Origin: Bacillota bacterium
GTDB lineage: Bacteria; Bacillota_I; Bacilli_A; Izemoplasmatales; Hujiaoplasmataceae
Reading direction: 5' to 3'
DNA length: 62,294 nucleotides
Assembly: GCA_018816905.1 (NCBI GenBank)
Contig: JAHIVB010000011.1
Span: 1 to 62,294 of the forward strand
In this document: positions 44,321 to 53,240 of the stretch, piece after piece
Layout of the letters: every line of letters starts with the position of its first letter
Numbering within the stretch: the first letter of the stretch is position 1
Made by a program: the position numbers and the translations under genes
Notes under the pieces: generated by a model
Databases searched by the model: none
Seen by the model: only the letters and a program-made list of their open reading frames with translations
What the model was told of the DNA's origin: nothing

Positions 44321-46525
44321 TCAAAGTTTCACTTCGTTTTTGATATTAAGAAAATCAAGCATATTTTCATAATCTTCTTGAGAGAGATTGTTTTCTTTGA
44401 CCAATCTTTTCAATATTCTATCAAGAGGTTCTTCCGTTTCCCACCAATGCAATGGTCTGAATTTTAATAGAAGATTTTCAAGTTTTGACTTTTCAGGATC
44501 GCTCTCCAACCATACTTTTGCTGGAAAATCAGCCGTTTTTTGTGTGTGGCAGACATCAGTAGAATCGAAAAACACAGGTTGAGTGTAGATGATTTCTGAA
44601 ACATTCTTTCCAATGTAGATTGAATATTCTCCTTTTTCAACCAAAAATTCTTTTTTCGCGACCGAATAAACTTCGAAGTCTTCAGAACTTAACTTTAGTT
44701 CTACTGTTTTCGTCTCATTCGGTAGCAACGATACTTTAGAAAAGGCCTTCAATACTTTTTTCGGATGAGTGAATTCTTGCTGTGGATATCCAACAAATAG
44801 CAAAACGGTTTCTTTTCCCTCATATTCTCCAGTGTTTTTAATATCAAGTCGGATTGTGAGGTCTTCTTCTTTTTTGATGTTATCGCTCGAAAAATGAAGA
44901 TTGGAGTATTCAAAGGTTGAATAACTGAGTCCAAAGCCAAATGGGTAAGAGACCTCAAGTTCATGGGTGTCATAGAAACGGTACCCTGTGAATAGACCTT
45001 CCATGTATTTTGCTTCAACACCTTTGGATGGAAATGCTGGATGAGTTGAAGTGTTTTCAATTCGAACTGGGAACGTTTCCGATAATTTACCTGAAGGATT
45101 CAAGTCTCCAAATAGGATGTCCGCAAGCGGCTTACCACAAGCAGAACCCAAGAACCAAGATTGTATCATTCCTTTTACGTGATTGATGAAAGGATGGACT
45201 GAAATCGATGATCCGCTAGAATTAATGATGATGATATTTGAAGTAATTTGGCTTGCCTTTAATACGAGTTCTATTTGTTCTTCGGGTAGATTTAAAGAGG
45301 ACCTGTCGAACCCTTCGCTTTCGATTTTCGAAGTAGTTCCTGTAAATATGAGGATTTTGTCATGATTTTTAATCGCTTCTTCGATTTCTCTTGTAAACTG
45401 GTATCCTCCAAAAAAAGTAATGTTGGATTTCTTCTTTAATTCTGAAAGAGGATTTTCAATTTTGTAGGGAAGTAAATCAGCACTCCCTCCCCCTCCGATT
45501 CTTGGATCGATTGCCAATTCGCCTAAAACAAGTATTTTCTCATCCTTCTTCAAAGGTAGAATCTTTTCTTGATTTTTTAAGAGGCAAATGGCTTCTTCTG
45601 CAACTTTGGATGCGAGTAAATGATTTTCTTCGAAATTGGTTTGTTTACCATGATTTTTATTTTGAAGCATCCAATCGTAAGCTTTCAAAATTCTTAAAAC
45701 CGTTTCATCAATTAAATCGAGATCGTACTTTCCTGCAATGACATCTTGAATGAACGCATCTTTCCATTCGGATTGTGGCATTTCAATATCAAGTCCAGCA
45801 AGAACGCTTTTTCGTTTATTTTGTACTGCACCCCAATCGGAAATGACGATACCTTCATATCCCCAAGATTTTTTTAACAAATCTCGTAATAACGCAGGGC
45901 TTTCCGATGCATAAACACCGTCAATCTTGTTGTAAGATGACATAATTGTTAAGGGTTTTGCGCTTTTAACTACTTTCTCGTACGGATATGCATATAGTTC
46001 TCTAAAGGTTCTTTCATCTACAATGGATGAAATGAATCTTCTCGAGTGTTCTTGTTCGTTTAAAACAAAATGCTTTAAAGATGTGCCAACACCCTGTGAC
46101 TGGACACCTAAAACATAAGATGTCGCAATCTTGGCGGTCAAAACTGGATCTTCTGAATAGTATTCAAAGTTACGCCCACCAAGAGGGCTTCTCTTTCCAT
46201 TTGCGCCAGGTGCCAAAATAACATCAACGTTATAATGATTACATTCTTTTCCAATCGTTTCTCCGACTTTATAAATCAAGTCGGGATTCCACGTAGAAGA
46301 CATGGCGGAAGCGCATGGAAACATCGTTGCAGGCATTCTTTTGTGGGGAACGCCTCCATCTTCAAAAAGGTTTTCGTAAGCTCTCAGTCCGTGAGGACCG
46401 TCCCCGACGACAAAGTCGCGGATTCCAAGTCTTGGAACACCGTTAAAAAACCAATTATGTTTTCCGGTAAGCAAGGTAGCTTTTTCTTCTAAAGTCATCT
46501 CACTTATCGTTTTTTTTATGTCCAA
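44321..46525 (-). CDS. Cytoplasmic GH3 beta-glucosidase
   Basis: A 734-residue GH3 enzyme without a signal peptide. The N-terminal TIM barrel (about 1-270) has the nucleophile Asp in GIVISDWGAVQ near residue 227 and the substrate residues in KHFVLNEQEHSR. The second alpha/beta domain (about 300-520) and a C-terminal fibronectin-III-like domain (about 570-690) complete the beta-glucosidase layout. It would release glucose from imported beta-gluco-oligosaccharides. The start is TTG (46525) with AAGGAGG upstream. It overlaps the upstream GH3 gene by 10 bases and is the last gene of the five-gene glycosidase operon. Confidence 0.93.
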   Translation of the reverse strand: MDIKKTISEMTLEEKATLLTGKHNWFFNGVPRLGIRDFVVGDGPHGLRAYENLFEDGGVPHKRMPATMFPCASAMSSTWNPDLIYKVGETIGKECNHYNVDVILAPGANGKRSPLGGRNFEYYSEDPVLTAKIATSYVLGVQSQGVGTSLKHFVLNEQEHSRRFISSIVDERTFRELYAYPYEKVVKSAKPLTIMSSYNKIDGVYASESPALLRDLLKKSWGYEGIVISDWGAVQNKRKSVLAGLDIEMPQSEWKDAFIQDVIAGKYDLDLIDETVLRILKAYDWMLQNKNHGKQTNFEENHLLASKVAEEAICLLKNQEKILPLKKDEKILVLGELAIDPRIGGGGSADLLPYKIENPLSELKKKSNITFFGGYQFTREIEEAIKNHDKILIFTGTTSKIESEGFDRSSLNLPEEQIELVLKASQITSNIIIINSSGSSISVHPFINHVKGMIQSWFLGSACGKPLADILFGDLNPSGKLSETFPVRIENTSTHPAFPSKGVEAKYMEGLFTGYRFYDTHELEVSYPFGFGLSYSTFEYSNLHFSSDNIKKEEDLTIRLDIKNTGEYEGKETVLLFVGYPQQEFTHPKKVLKAFSKVSLLPNETKTVELKLSSEDFEVYSVAKKEFLVEKGEYSIYIGKNVSEIIYTQPVFFDSTDVCHTQKTADFPAKVWLESDPEKSKLENLLLKFRPLHWWETEEPLDRILKRLVKENNLSQEDYENMLDFLNIKNEVKL

Positions 46526-48507
46526 GGGTTTTCCTCCTTGTAAGAAAGACCTGTCCCGAAGGGATAAAGTACAACGTCCGGATTATAATTTACACTATTA
46601 ATGTTCATTCCGATTCCTGTGGAATTCTTAGGCCAAGTCACAGGTAACTTCCCAGTAAAATCATAATCTCCATAGAGCACATCTGCAATTCCGTGTCCCG
46701 CTTCCGTACCAGGCAACCACGCCATGACAATGGCGTCGAAAAATTGTTCATACTGACCTAAAATTAATGGTCTTCCGGCTAAAATCAAAGCAACAACTTT
46801 TTTTCCTTCGCTTTTTGCATAAAGAACCTGTTCAAGCACATCGGCATTCGTTGAAGTTGCGGTTGGACCCGTCAATGTTAAAGTATCATTGTCCCCATAA
46901 TATTCTGCATAAGGGTTTTCGGATAAAACGACCACAACCGTATCAGCTTCATAAATATCTTGGACTACGGTTCCGTTTGTACCGCTAACCGCTTCTCTCA
47001 TACCTGCAAGAATGGTCGTTCCGGGCGTGAGACTTCTGTTGTCATCGCCTTGCCAGCCAATAGTCCATCCTCCACATTGAATTCCAATGTTAACTGCACC
47101 TTCTCCAATGACTGCGACGTCTTGATCTTTTGAAAGAGGAAGCGCGTTGTTCTCATTTTTAAGAAGTACTAATGATTCTCTGACTGCTTCTCTTGCAACA
47201 GCCTTGTTTTCATCGGTACTGAATCCTTCGCTATAAGATAGACGGTAATAAGTTTGAGTTGATTCATCATAAAAGTCTTCTGAAAAAAGACCCATTTTGT
47301 ATTTGATAATCAGGATTCTTCTAACCGCATCGTCAATTCTGTTCATTGAAATGTCACCAGCCCCAACTGCAGCGATGATATTCGTAATCGCATCTTTCCA
47401 ACTCCAAGGTTCCATTAACATGTCAACCCCAGCGTTAATCGAAGAAACGAGTTGAGCGTAGTAATCTCCAGGAAGCTGATGAATGGCTTCATAATCTGAA
47501 ATGACGAATCCGTCAAATCCCATTTCGTCTTTCAAAACATCTTGAATCCAGTATTCACTTGCATGCATTTTTTCGCCATTGATGGAACTATAAGAAATCA
47601 TAATGGTATAGACTCCAGCTTCAATAGCATCATAATAAGGCACTAAATGAATGGCTCTGACTTCTTCTTCCGTCATGATTGCATTTCCTTGGTCATGTCC
47701 ACCATCCGTACCACCATCAGCGACGAAATGCTTTGCACTCGCTCCGATGCAATAATTTTGGAGACCATCAATGTAAGCTCCAGTTAAACCGGCAACTAAA
47801 TCTGCCGATTCAGATAAGGATTCATAGGTTCTACCCCATGAAATATCTTGGACGACGCCAATCATCGGAGCGAAAGTATAGTTCATTCCTGTGACTCTGA
47901 TTTCTCTAGCGGTAATCAATCCGATTCTTTCCATTAAATCAGGGTCATTGGCTGCGCCAAGACCGATGTTATGAGGAAACATGGTTGCTCGATAAACATT
48001 ATTGTTTCCATGAACGGCATCGAGTCCGTAAATGATAGGAATTTCAGAAGATGAATTTCTTGCGGCATCTTGAAATCCTTTATACATCAAATACCAATTG
48101 TAAGCATCGTTTGTAGAAGGGGCAGAGCCACCTCCACTTAAGATTGAACCAAGATTGTAGTTCGTAACGTCATTGTTTGAAACACCGTTTTTCTCAGCTT
48201 GCATCATTTGTCCTACTTTTTCTTCTAACGTTAAAGAAGCAAGCAAATTATCGATATAATCATAATCTACAACAAGTTCATCGCAATAAGAACCCTCGTA
48301 ATTGACGGGTGCAGTATCGGTCAAAAATGAGGTTGTCGTTGTATTGGTTGTCGTCGTATTGGAAGTCGTCGTCTGAGTTGTAGTTTGTGTGGTTTCGCTT
48401 GAAGTGGTTGTATCGGTTGTAGAAGTCGTTGTTGTCGCGCTTGTGACTGCACAAGCGGTTGAAAATGTTGTTAGGAACAAGATAATTCCTACGAGTAATT
48501 TTTTCAT
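46516..48507 (-). CDS. Extracellular GH3 exo-glucanase lipoprotein
   Basis: A 663-residue GH3 lipoprotein: lipobox STAC (Cys19), a threonine-rich stalk (about 24-62), then the GH3 barrel with SLTLEEKVGQMMQAE, KHFVADGGTDGGHDQG, and the nucleophile Asp in GFVISDYEAI near residue 335. The second domain carries LLKNENNALPLSKDQDVAVIGEGA. It resembles the plant-type exo-beta-1,3/1,4-glucanase branch more than simple beta-glucosidases, and it lacks the fibronectin-type domain seen in the cytoplasmic GH3. It probably trims glucan ends at the cell surface. It begins 3 bases after the GH30 gene. Confidence 0.92.
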   Translation of the reverse strand: MKKLLVGIILFLTTFSTACAVTSATTTTSTTDTTTSSETTQTTTQTTTSNTTTTNTTTTSFLTDTAPVNYEGSYCDELVVDYDYIDNLLASLTLEEKVGQMMQAEKNGVSNNDVTNYNLGSILSGGGSAPSTNDAYNWYLMYKGFQDAARNSSSEIPIIYGLDAVHGNNNVYRATMFPHNIGLGAANDPDLMERIGLITAREIRVTGMNYTFAPMIGVVQDISWGRTYESLSESADLVAGLTGAYIDGLQNYCIGASAKHFVADGGTDGGHDQGNAIMTEEEVRAIHLVPYYDAIEAGVYTIMISYSSINGEKMHASEYWIQDVLKDEMGFDGFVISDYEAIHQLPGDYYAQLVSSINAGVDMLMEPWSWKDAITNIIAAVGAGDISMNRIDDAVRRILIIKYKMGLFSEDFYDESTQTYYRLSYSEGFSTDENKAVAREAVRESLVLLKNENNALPLSKDQDVAVIGEGAVNIGIQCGGWTIGWQGDDNRSLTPGTTILAGMREAVSGTNGTVVQDIYEADTVVVVLSENPYAEYYGDNDTLTLTGPTATSTNADVLEQVLYAKSEGKKVVALILAGRPLILGQYEQFFDAIVMAWLPGTEAGHGIADVLYGDYDFTGKLPVTWPKNSTGIGMNINSVNYNPDVVLYPFGTGLSYKEENPWT

Positions 48508-48510
48508 TAT

Positions 48511-50070
48511 TTAATTTCCTTCCTGTGAATAATTCCAATAAAGAGTCGTTAGAGAGTTTCTTGGCAAAGTCACGGTAAACGTATGATCTCTCCAGTGGAC
48601 TGTCGTCGTTTTTTCGGCTCCGTCATTGAATAGCACAATCGTAATTTTCCCGAATTCATCGACGAATCCCGTGGATAATAAGGTTGTTGATGAGCTTTTA
48701 ACATAGATTTTCTTTGATCCGGATAAAATGTCTTTGTTGAAATGCCCTGTGATGTAGCCATCGGCTTCAAGAACGAAACCGCTACTTCCATCAATTGGAA
48801 CACTTAAGAGACCGGTGCAATTTCCACATCCACCCAAATGTACTGTTCCCTCTGGGTCAAGGACGATGTTCCAGTACGTTGTTCCTGAAGCAAATCGGTT
48901 ATAGGCTTCTAAATACATTCTACGTATAGACCATTCCATGTTGCTTTCTATCGCTTTATAAGTAGTAATGGCAGTACATTCCGTCATGAACACTTCAACT
49001 TCAGGATTGTTCTCATGAAGGTAATTCAAATAGTCAACCATGTCATATTCATTTCCGGAATAGCAATGAACTCCTACGGAATTGATGAACGAGGCTGCCG
49101 ATTCATTTTCTAAGACTTTGACTGGAAAATCAATCAAGACGCCAGAATTATCAACGGTATTATGATCCCAAATCATGACTCCGGTTTGAAGACCGCTGGC
49201 AACGATTTGAGGGCCTAAATGGTCGCGAATGAATGTAATGGTTTGGGCTGTAGTCCAGACCATTCCAGGGTAATCATAGGCAGAATGATACGGTTCGTTT
49301 TGAACTGAAAGATATTTGATGTGAATCCCTAAGGCATCCATTTCTTCCAGATATCTGACAAGATAAGCAGCGTATTCGTCAAAGTAAAAGGAGTACAGAG
49401 ATCCCCCATACAAACTTTTACTTGTTTTCATCCAAGCCGGTGCGCTCCAAGGAGCCGCAATGAATACAATATTGGGATTGATTTCAAGGGCATCTTGTAG
49501 AACAGAAATTATTTGTGCATCTTTTTCGAGAGAGAAATGGGCTAGTTCGGTATCAGGAACGTTACCCTGAGTATCGTCATAGGTATAATGCCCAACTTCG
49601 CTTGTCACAAAATCACTTGCGCCTACTGTTAGTCTAACAAGTTGAATATGAAGTCCATTTTCTGAAAATAAGTAATCTATGATTTCATCTCGATCTGGGG
49701 ACTGGCTAATCACATAAGCGCTTGATTGCGTCATTGCCGCTCCGGTTCCATAAAATGATTGAAAAGTCATATTTTCAGAAACGGTTATATTCGTTACGGT
49801 TGATGTGGATGGATCCCAATCTGATATGGATAAATTGGGTTCGAATAAAGAGCTCCCATTAGAGGAATACCCCATAACGCTGACGTTTGAAACGTCCGCG
49901 GAAGTTGTCGTGACGAAAGTGACGTCATCTGTAGTAGACGTCATTGATGAGGTATCGGTTATCGTGGTTGTAGTTGTAGTGGTCGAAGTTGTCGTTGTCC
50001 CCGAGTTATCACAGGCCAAGGCTGTAATGGACAAGAAAATGAGTAGTCCAAATAATAGAAATTTTCTCAA
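48511..50070 (-). CDS. Extracellular GH30 glycosidase lipoprotein
   Basis: A 519-residue lipoprotein: lipobox ALAC (Cys20), a long threonine-rich stalk (about 24-60), then a GH30 barrel with FQSFYGTGAAMTQSSAY at the start, APWSAPAWMKTSK, acid/base Glu in LSVQNEPYHSAYDY (about 257) and nucleophile Glu in VFMTECTAI (about 362), plus the C-terminal beta-sandwich. This layout fits GH30 beta-1,6-glucanases or related beta-glucosidases, which would remove the beta-1,6 branches of laminarin. The start is TTG, overlapping the GH5 stop by 4 bases (TTGA), with GAGGGGG upstream. Confidence 0.92.
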   Translation of the reverse strand: MRKFLLFGLLIFLSITALACDNSGTTTTSTTTTTTTITDTSSMTSTTDDVTFVTTTSADVSNVSVMGYSSNGSSLFEPNLSISDWDPSTSTVTNITVSENMTFQSFYGTGAAMTQSSAYVISQSPDRDEIIDYLFSENGLHIQLVRLTVGASDFVTSEVGHYTYDDTQGNVPDTELAHFSLEKDAQIISVLQDALEINPNIVFIAAPWSAPAWMKTSKSLYGGSLYSFYFDEYAAYLVRYLEEMDALGIHIKYLSVQNEPYHSAYDYPGMVWTTAQTITFIRDHLGPQIVASGLQTGVMIWDHNTVDNSGVLIDFPVKVLENESAASFINSVGVHCYSGNEYDMVDYLNYLHENNPEVEVFMTECTAITTYKAIESNMEWSIRRMYLEAYNRFASGTTYWNIVLDPEGTVHLGGCGNCTGLLSVPIDGSSGFVLEADGYITGHFNKDILSGSKKIYVKSSSTTLLSTGFVDEFGKITIVLFNDGAEKTTTVHWRDHTFTVTLPRNSLTTLYWNYSQEGN

Positions 50071-51071
50071 AATTTTAAGATCCCCCTCTCAACCAAACCG
50101 CGGAAATTCCATCCGCTTAGGTAATCACTGATTTTATAAGACCAGAAAATCCAGCCAGTGATTGAAGAAAAAGCTTTTAATTGATTTTCTGCGAATCTCT
50201 GTTCAAATTCAAAACGTGTTCCATCATAGTCGATTTGTCTAGCGCCTAAGCTCCATTCGCCAACGACGACTGGAACGATTTCTTCCATTTTGACTAATCT
50301 TTGTTGTGTATCGAATGGGACATTTAAAAATTCAGTCGCATCCATATGGTCAAAATGGTTTCCAAAACACTGGTAGACATGCGTGTCAAGAATCACATTC
50401 TTCCACTGGTGTTCCTGAAAGAAAGGACCCCAATGATTGAATCTAAAAGCATCATGGAAAACGATAAAAGTCTCTTCTCTTAGTATCGGTCTTAAAACTT
50501 CATAGCTTCTAATATAGAAATCCTCAATGATGTTCATGTCGATTGTCATATGTGGTTCATTGAGTACTTGAAGAGAGTGAAGTGCAGGGTGATTCTTGTA
50601 TCTCTTTGCTATTTCTTCTAATACGGATATCGTAGTCGTGATGTTTTGTGGGTCGAGATGCCAAGTCATTACTCCATCAATTCCACCATTGTCAAACCCG
50701 TTTTGAGAACCTGGTGCAGTATGAAGATCAAGCATGACTTTCATACCTTCTTGATGAATAAAGTCTAATGCTTTATCCAAGTATAAAAGTGGGGAATGAT
50801 AAGGATGTTCAGAGGGAAACTTGTCTGGAAATAACCACCAAGGAATGGGAATTCTAACAAGATTGATTCCTTGTTTTTTTAACCAAGCTATATCTTCTTT
50901 TGTAATCCAAGTTTGCCAATGCTCTATAAGCTTTTCTTTGGCGTGAGGGTCATTTGTAACAAATGAAGTCTCACACCGAGCAGGATTTTGTGTATCATCA
51001 AAAAGCGTTGGTTTCATCCAACGCTCGAGTACGAACCATCCACCTAGATTGACTGATTTGATTTTCTCCAC
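50067..51071 (-). CDS. Cytoplasmic GH5 exo-beta-1,3-glucanase-like enzyme
   Basis: A 334-residue GH5 enzyme of the exo-1,3-beta-glucanase type. It opens with VNLGGWFVLERWMKPTLF, the hallmark of this subgroup. It has the acid/base Glu in LQVLNEPHMT (about 170), the aromatic VILDTHVYQCF, and the nucleophile Glu in VVVGEWSLGA (about 273). There is no signal peptide, so it acts on imported oligosaccharides. The start is GTG after AGGT. It is the second gene of the glycosidase operon. Confidence 0.92.
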   Translation of the reverse strand: MEKIKSVNLGGWFVLERWMKPTLFDDTQNPARCETSFVTNDPHAKEKLIEHWQTWITKEDIAWLKKQGINLVRIPIPWWLFPDKFPSEHPYHSPLLYLDKALDFIHQEGMKVMLDLHTAPGSQNGFDNGGIDGVMTWHLDPQNITTTISVLEEIAKRYKNHPALHSLQVLNEPHMTIDMNIIEDFYIRSYEVLRPILREETFIVFHDAFRFNHWGPFFQEHQWKNVILDTHVYQCFGNHFDHMDATEFLNVPFDTQQRLVKMEEIVPVVVGEWSLGARQIDYDGTRFEFEQRFAENQLKAFSSITGWIFWSYKISDYLSGWNFRGLVERGILKF

Positions 51072-51080
51072 TATGATAAC

Positions 51081-52391
51081 CTATTGCAGTATTGTCATAA
51101 TCGAATGAGGTAAGGACACAAAACTCTCATTTCCGATATTGAACTGCTCTTCCTTGTCTGTTTGATTTAATACAACAATCACGATTTGATGATTGGGGTT
51201 TTCAAAGGCAAGAACTTGCAAATTTTTATTGTCAAGTTTGGATTCGATTCTATATGCGCCTTGTTTGACATATTTTGAGATTTGACCGATGTAGTAATAA
51301 GAAGATTCAAGAATCAATCTTTCAGGGAAAATATCAATGATAATCGGTGCATCACAGACATTGTTCACATGGTTAGGTCCGCCAAGATTGTCTAGATACA
51401 AGTTCCAGTCGATATAACCTTGACACCAATTTTCCAAATCTCCAAACATGTTTCTTGCATAGCGTTCTCCTGTTGTCCAATCTTGAAGATGAACGCCCAT
51501 TTCTACGCAGCCTTCCGTAAAAAGAAGTCCTTTATCAGGAAATAGTTCATGGACCTTTCCTACATTTTCAAACGCTTCGCTGACATACCAGTGAAAGCCG
51601 GTACCCCAGACGTATTGAGCTGTTTCAGGATCGCTTAGAATTGGAGTTACTCTTTCTACGATGACATCGCGGTTGTGATCCCAAACTAAAATATTGACAT
51701 CTTTTGCGGATGAATTTTTCATTGTTGGGCCAAGGTGTTTTTTGACAAAATCACCTTCTTGAATCGCTGAATAGATACAGGAATCCCATCTTTGAACCGC
51801 TGCGGGTTCATTTTGTACGGTGATTCCCCAAATGTTCATCCCTTGCGCGCGGTAGTGCTCAATGAACTTCACATAGTAATTAGCCCAGGCAGGTGCATAT
51901 TCTTCTAACAAATGTCCACCTTTGATTGGGGAATTGTTGTCTTTCATAAAAGCGGGTGGCGTCCAGGGAGAAGCTAGTAATTTAATCGGATTTCCACTGA
52001 TTTTTTCTGCCGCTTTGATGGTGGGAATGACATAGGTCAAATCACGAGTTATATCAAAGGTTTTTAAATCTTTGTCTCCTTCTTCGATGTAAGTATAACT
52101 TGATAGCGAGAAGTCACATCCGTGAATTGATACTCGTCCGATATTATATCCGATCCCAATTTCCGGATCAAAATAAAGTTCAAGAGCTTTCTTTCTTGTT
52201 TCTTCATTGACGCGATATAAGTTATAACAAGCAGATTCGGTAAAAGCTCCACCAAATCCGATGATTTCCTGGTATTTTTGTTTTGGATTTAAATATAGCG
52301 TTTTTAATTCTTTGTGTTGATCTCTGATTACTTCTTTTGTTTCAGTTAGACGAAAATCAGTGTTTTTCGCCGTCACAATCACTTTTGACAT
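51081..52391 (-). CDS. Cytoplasmic GH30 glycosidase
   Basis: A 436-residue GH30 enzyme without a signal peptide. IIGFGGAFTESACYNLY, RVSIHGCDFSLSSYTY, LLASPWTPPAFMKDN, acid/base Glu in ITVQNEPAAVQRWDSC (about 193) and nucleophile Glu in LLFTEGCVEMG (about 292) are all in place. The C-terminal side domain contains the YYIGQISKYVKQGAYRI and LNQTDKEEQFNI segments usual for the family. It probably cleaves beta-1,6 or beta-1,3 glucosides from imported branched oligosaccharides. It is the first gene of the five-gene operon; the start follows AAAGGAGAA. Confidence 0.93.
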   Translation of the reverse strand: MSKVIVTAKNTDFRLTETKEVIRDQHKELKTLYLNPKQKYQEIIGFGGAFTESACYNLYRVNEETRKKALELYFDPEIGIGYNIGRVSIHGCDFSLSSYTYIEEGDKDLKTFDITRDLTYVIPTIKAAEKISGNPIKLLASPWTPPAFMKDNNSPIKGGHLLEEYAPAWANYYVKFIEHYRAQGMNIWGITVQNEPAAVQRWDSCIYSAIQEGDFVKKHLGPTMKNSSAKDVNILVWDHNRDVIVERVTPILSDPETAQYVWGTGFHWYVSEAFENVGKVHELFPDKGLLFTEGCVEMGVHLQDWTTGERYARNMFGDLENWCQGYIDWNLYLDNLGGPNHVNNVCDAPIIIDIFPERLILESSYYYIGQISKYVKQGAYRIESKLDNKNLQVLAFENPNHQIVIVVLNQTDKEEQFNIGNESFVSLPHSIMTILQ

Positions 52392-52409
52392 TGTTATTCT
52401 CCTTTAATG

Positions 52410-52423
52410 TGTAACTGCTTACA
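52410..52423. promoter_or_regulatory. Shared operator, glycosidase operon copy
   Basis: TGTAACTGCTTACA, with perfect TGTAA/TTACA arms, lies directly downstream of the -10 at the likely transcription start of the five-gene glycosidase operon. Confidence 0.75.
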
Positions 52424-52430
52424 TACAATT

Positions 52431-52459
52431 ATTATACAATGAAATTCATCCTATTTCAA
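52431..52459 (-). promoter_or_regulatory. Promoter of the five-gene glycosidase operon
   Basis: Minus strand -35 TTGAAA (52454-52459), a 17-base spacer and -10 TATAAT (52431-52436), 40 bases upstream of the GH30 start. Confidence 0.75.
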
Positions 52460-52475
52460 GCAATACGTTAACAAT

Positions 52476-52501
52476 GAAAAGAAGGTTGCTTCCAACCTTC
52501 T
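52476..52501 (-). terminator. Terminator of the GH94-GH16 operon
   Basis: A perfect 8-bp stem (GAAGGTTG/CAACCTTC) with a four-base loop, followed by T residues on the minus strand. It overlaps the GH16 stop. Confidence 0.75.
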
Positions 52502-53240
52502 ATTCCTCTATGATGTCGTAATATCTGACGTAGTCGATTTCAAATGGAGAGGGGTAGTCTTCTACTGCGACGTCTCCGCCCCAAGTTCCACCAATTGCTT
52601 GATTAAGAATTAGGTAATAGGGTTTGTCGAAAGGCCATCCAAGTTCATCTGAAATATAGCCTTTTTCGTGTTTTTCGTATTTTGCAAAAGACTTTTTGTC
52701 GACAAAAAACTCGATATAATCTTTTGTCCAATCCATTGCATATTCATGGAATCCTTCCATGATTCCTTCTACGACTTCAAAATGAGTTCTTTGTGTTCTT
52801 TTAACATGGTTGTAAAGCTCCGTATGAAGTGAAACATGAACATTTCCAAAAAGATGATGTACATGTTCCATAATGTCGATTTCCCCACATCTAGGCCAAG
52901 GAATGTTCTTTTCTTTTTTATCTGCGGGCAACATCCATATGGCCGGCCATGCGCCTCTTGCTGAAGGAATTCTAGCACTGATTTCAAGTCTTCCATACAT
53001 GAAGTGTTTCTTTCCGAAAGTCGTGACTCTCGCTGAAGTGTAAGGACTTCCTTCATAATCTTCGATTCTACCTTCGATTGTTAAAATCGAGTCTTTGACG
53101 ATATCGTTTCTTCTTTCGGTATAATATTGAGTTTCCCCATTGCCCCATCTTTTTGAGCCATGGTCGTATCCCCATTTCTCAGGGTTAACATTTCCAGATC
53201 CGTCAAATTCATCTGACCAGTTCAATACATATTTTTTCAT
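52500..53240 (-). CDS. Cytoplasmic GH16 beta-glucanase
   Basis: A 246-residue GH16 enzyme without a signal peptide. LNWSDEFDGSG, GETQYYTERRND, YTSARVTTFGK, AWPAIWMLPAD and the catalytic GEIDIMEHVHH (about 118-123) show the laminarinase-type jelly roll, with LNQAIGGTWGGD near the end. It is a shorter relative of the surface GH16 encoded at 29941-30873. Because it lacks export signals it should cut imported oligosaccharides in the cytoplasm. The ATG overlaps the stop of the phosphorylase gene (ATGA). Confidence 0.92.
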   Translation of the reverse strand: MKKYVLNWSDEFDGSGNVNPEKWGYDHGSKRWGNGETQYYTERRNDIVKDSILTIEGRIEDYEGSPYTSARVTTFGKKHFMYGRLEISARIPSARGAWPAIWMLPADKKEKNIPWPRCGEIDIMEHVHHLFGNVHVSLHTELYNHVKRTQRTHFEVVEGIMEGFHEYAMDWTKDYIEFFVDKKSFAKYEKHEKGYISDELGWPFDKPYYLILNQAIGGTWGGDVAVEDYPSPFEIDYVRYYDIIEE

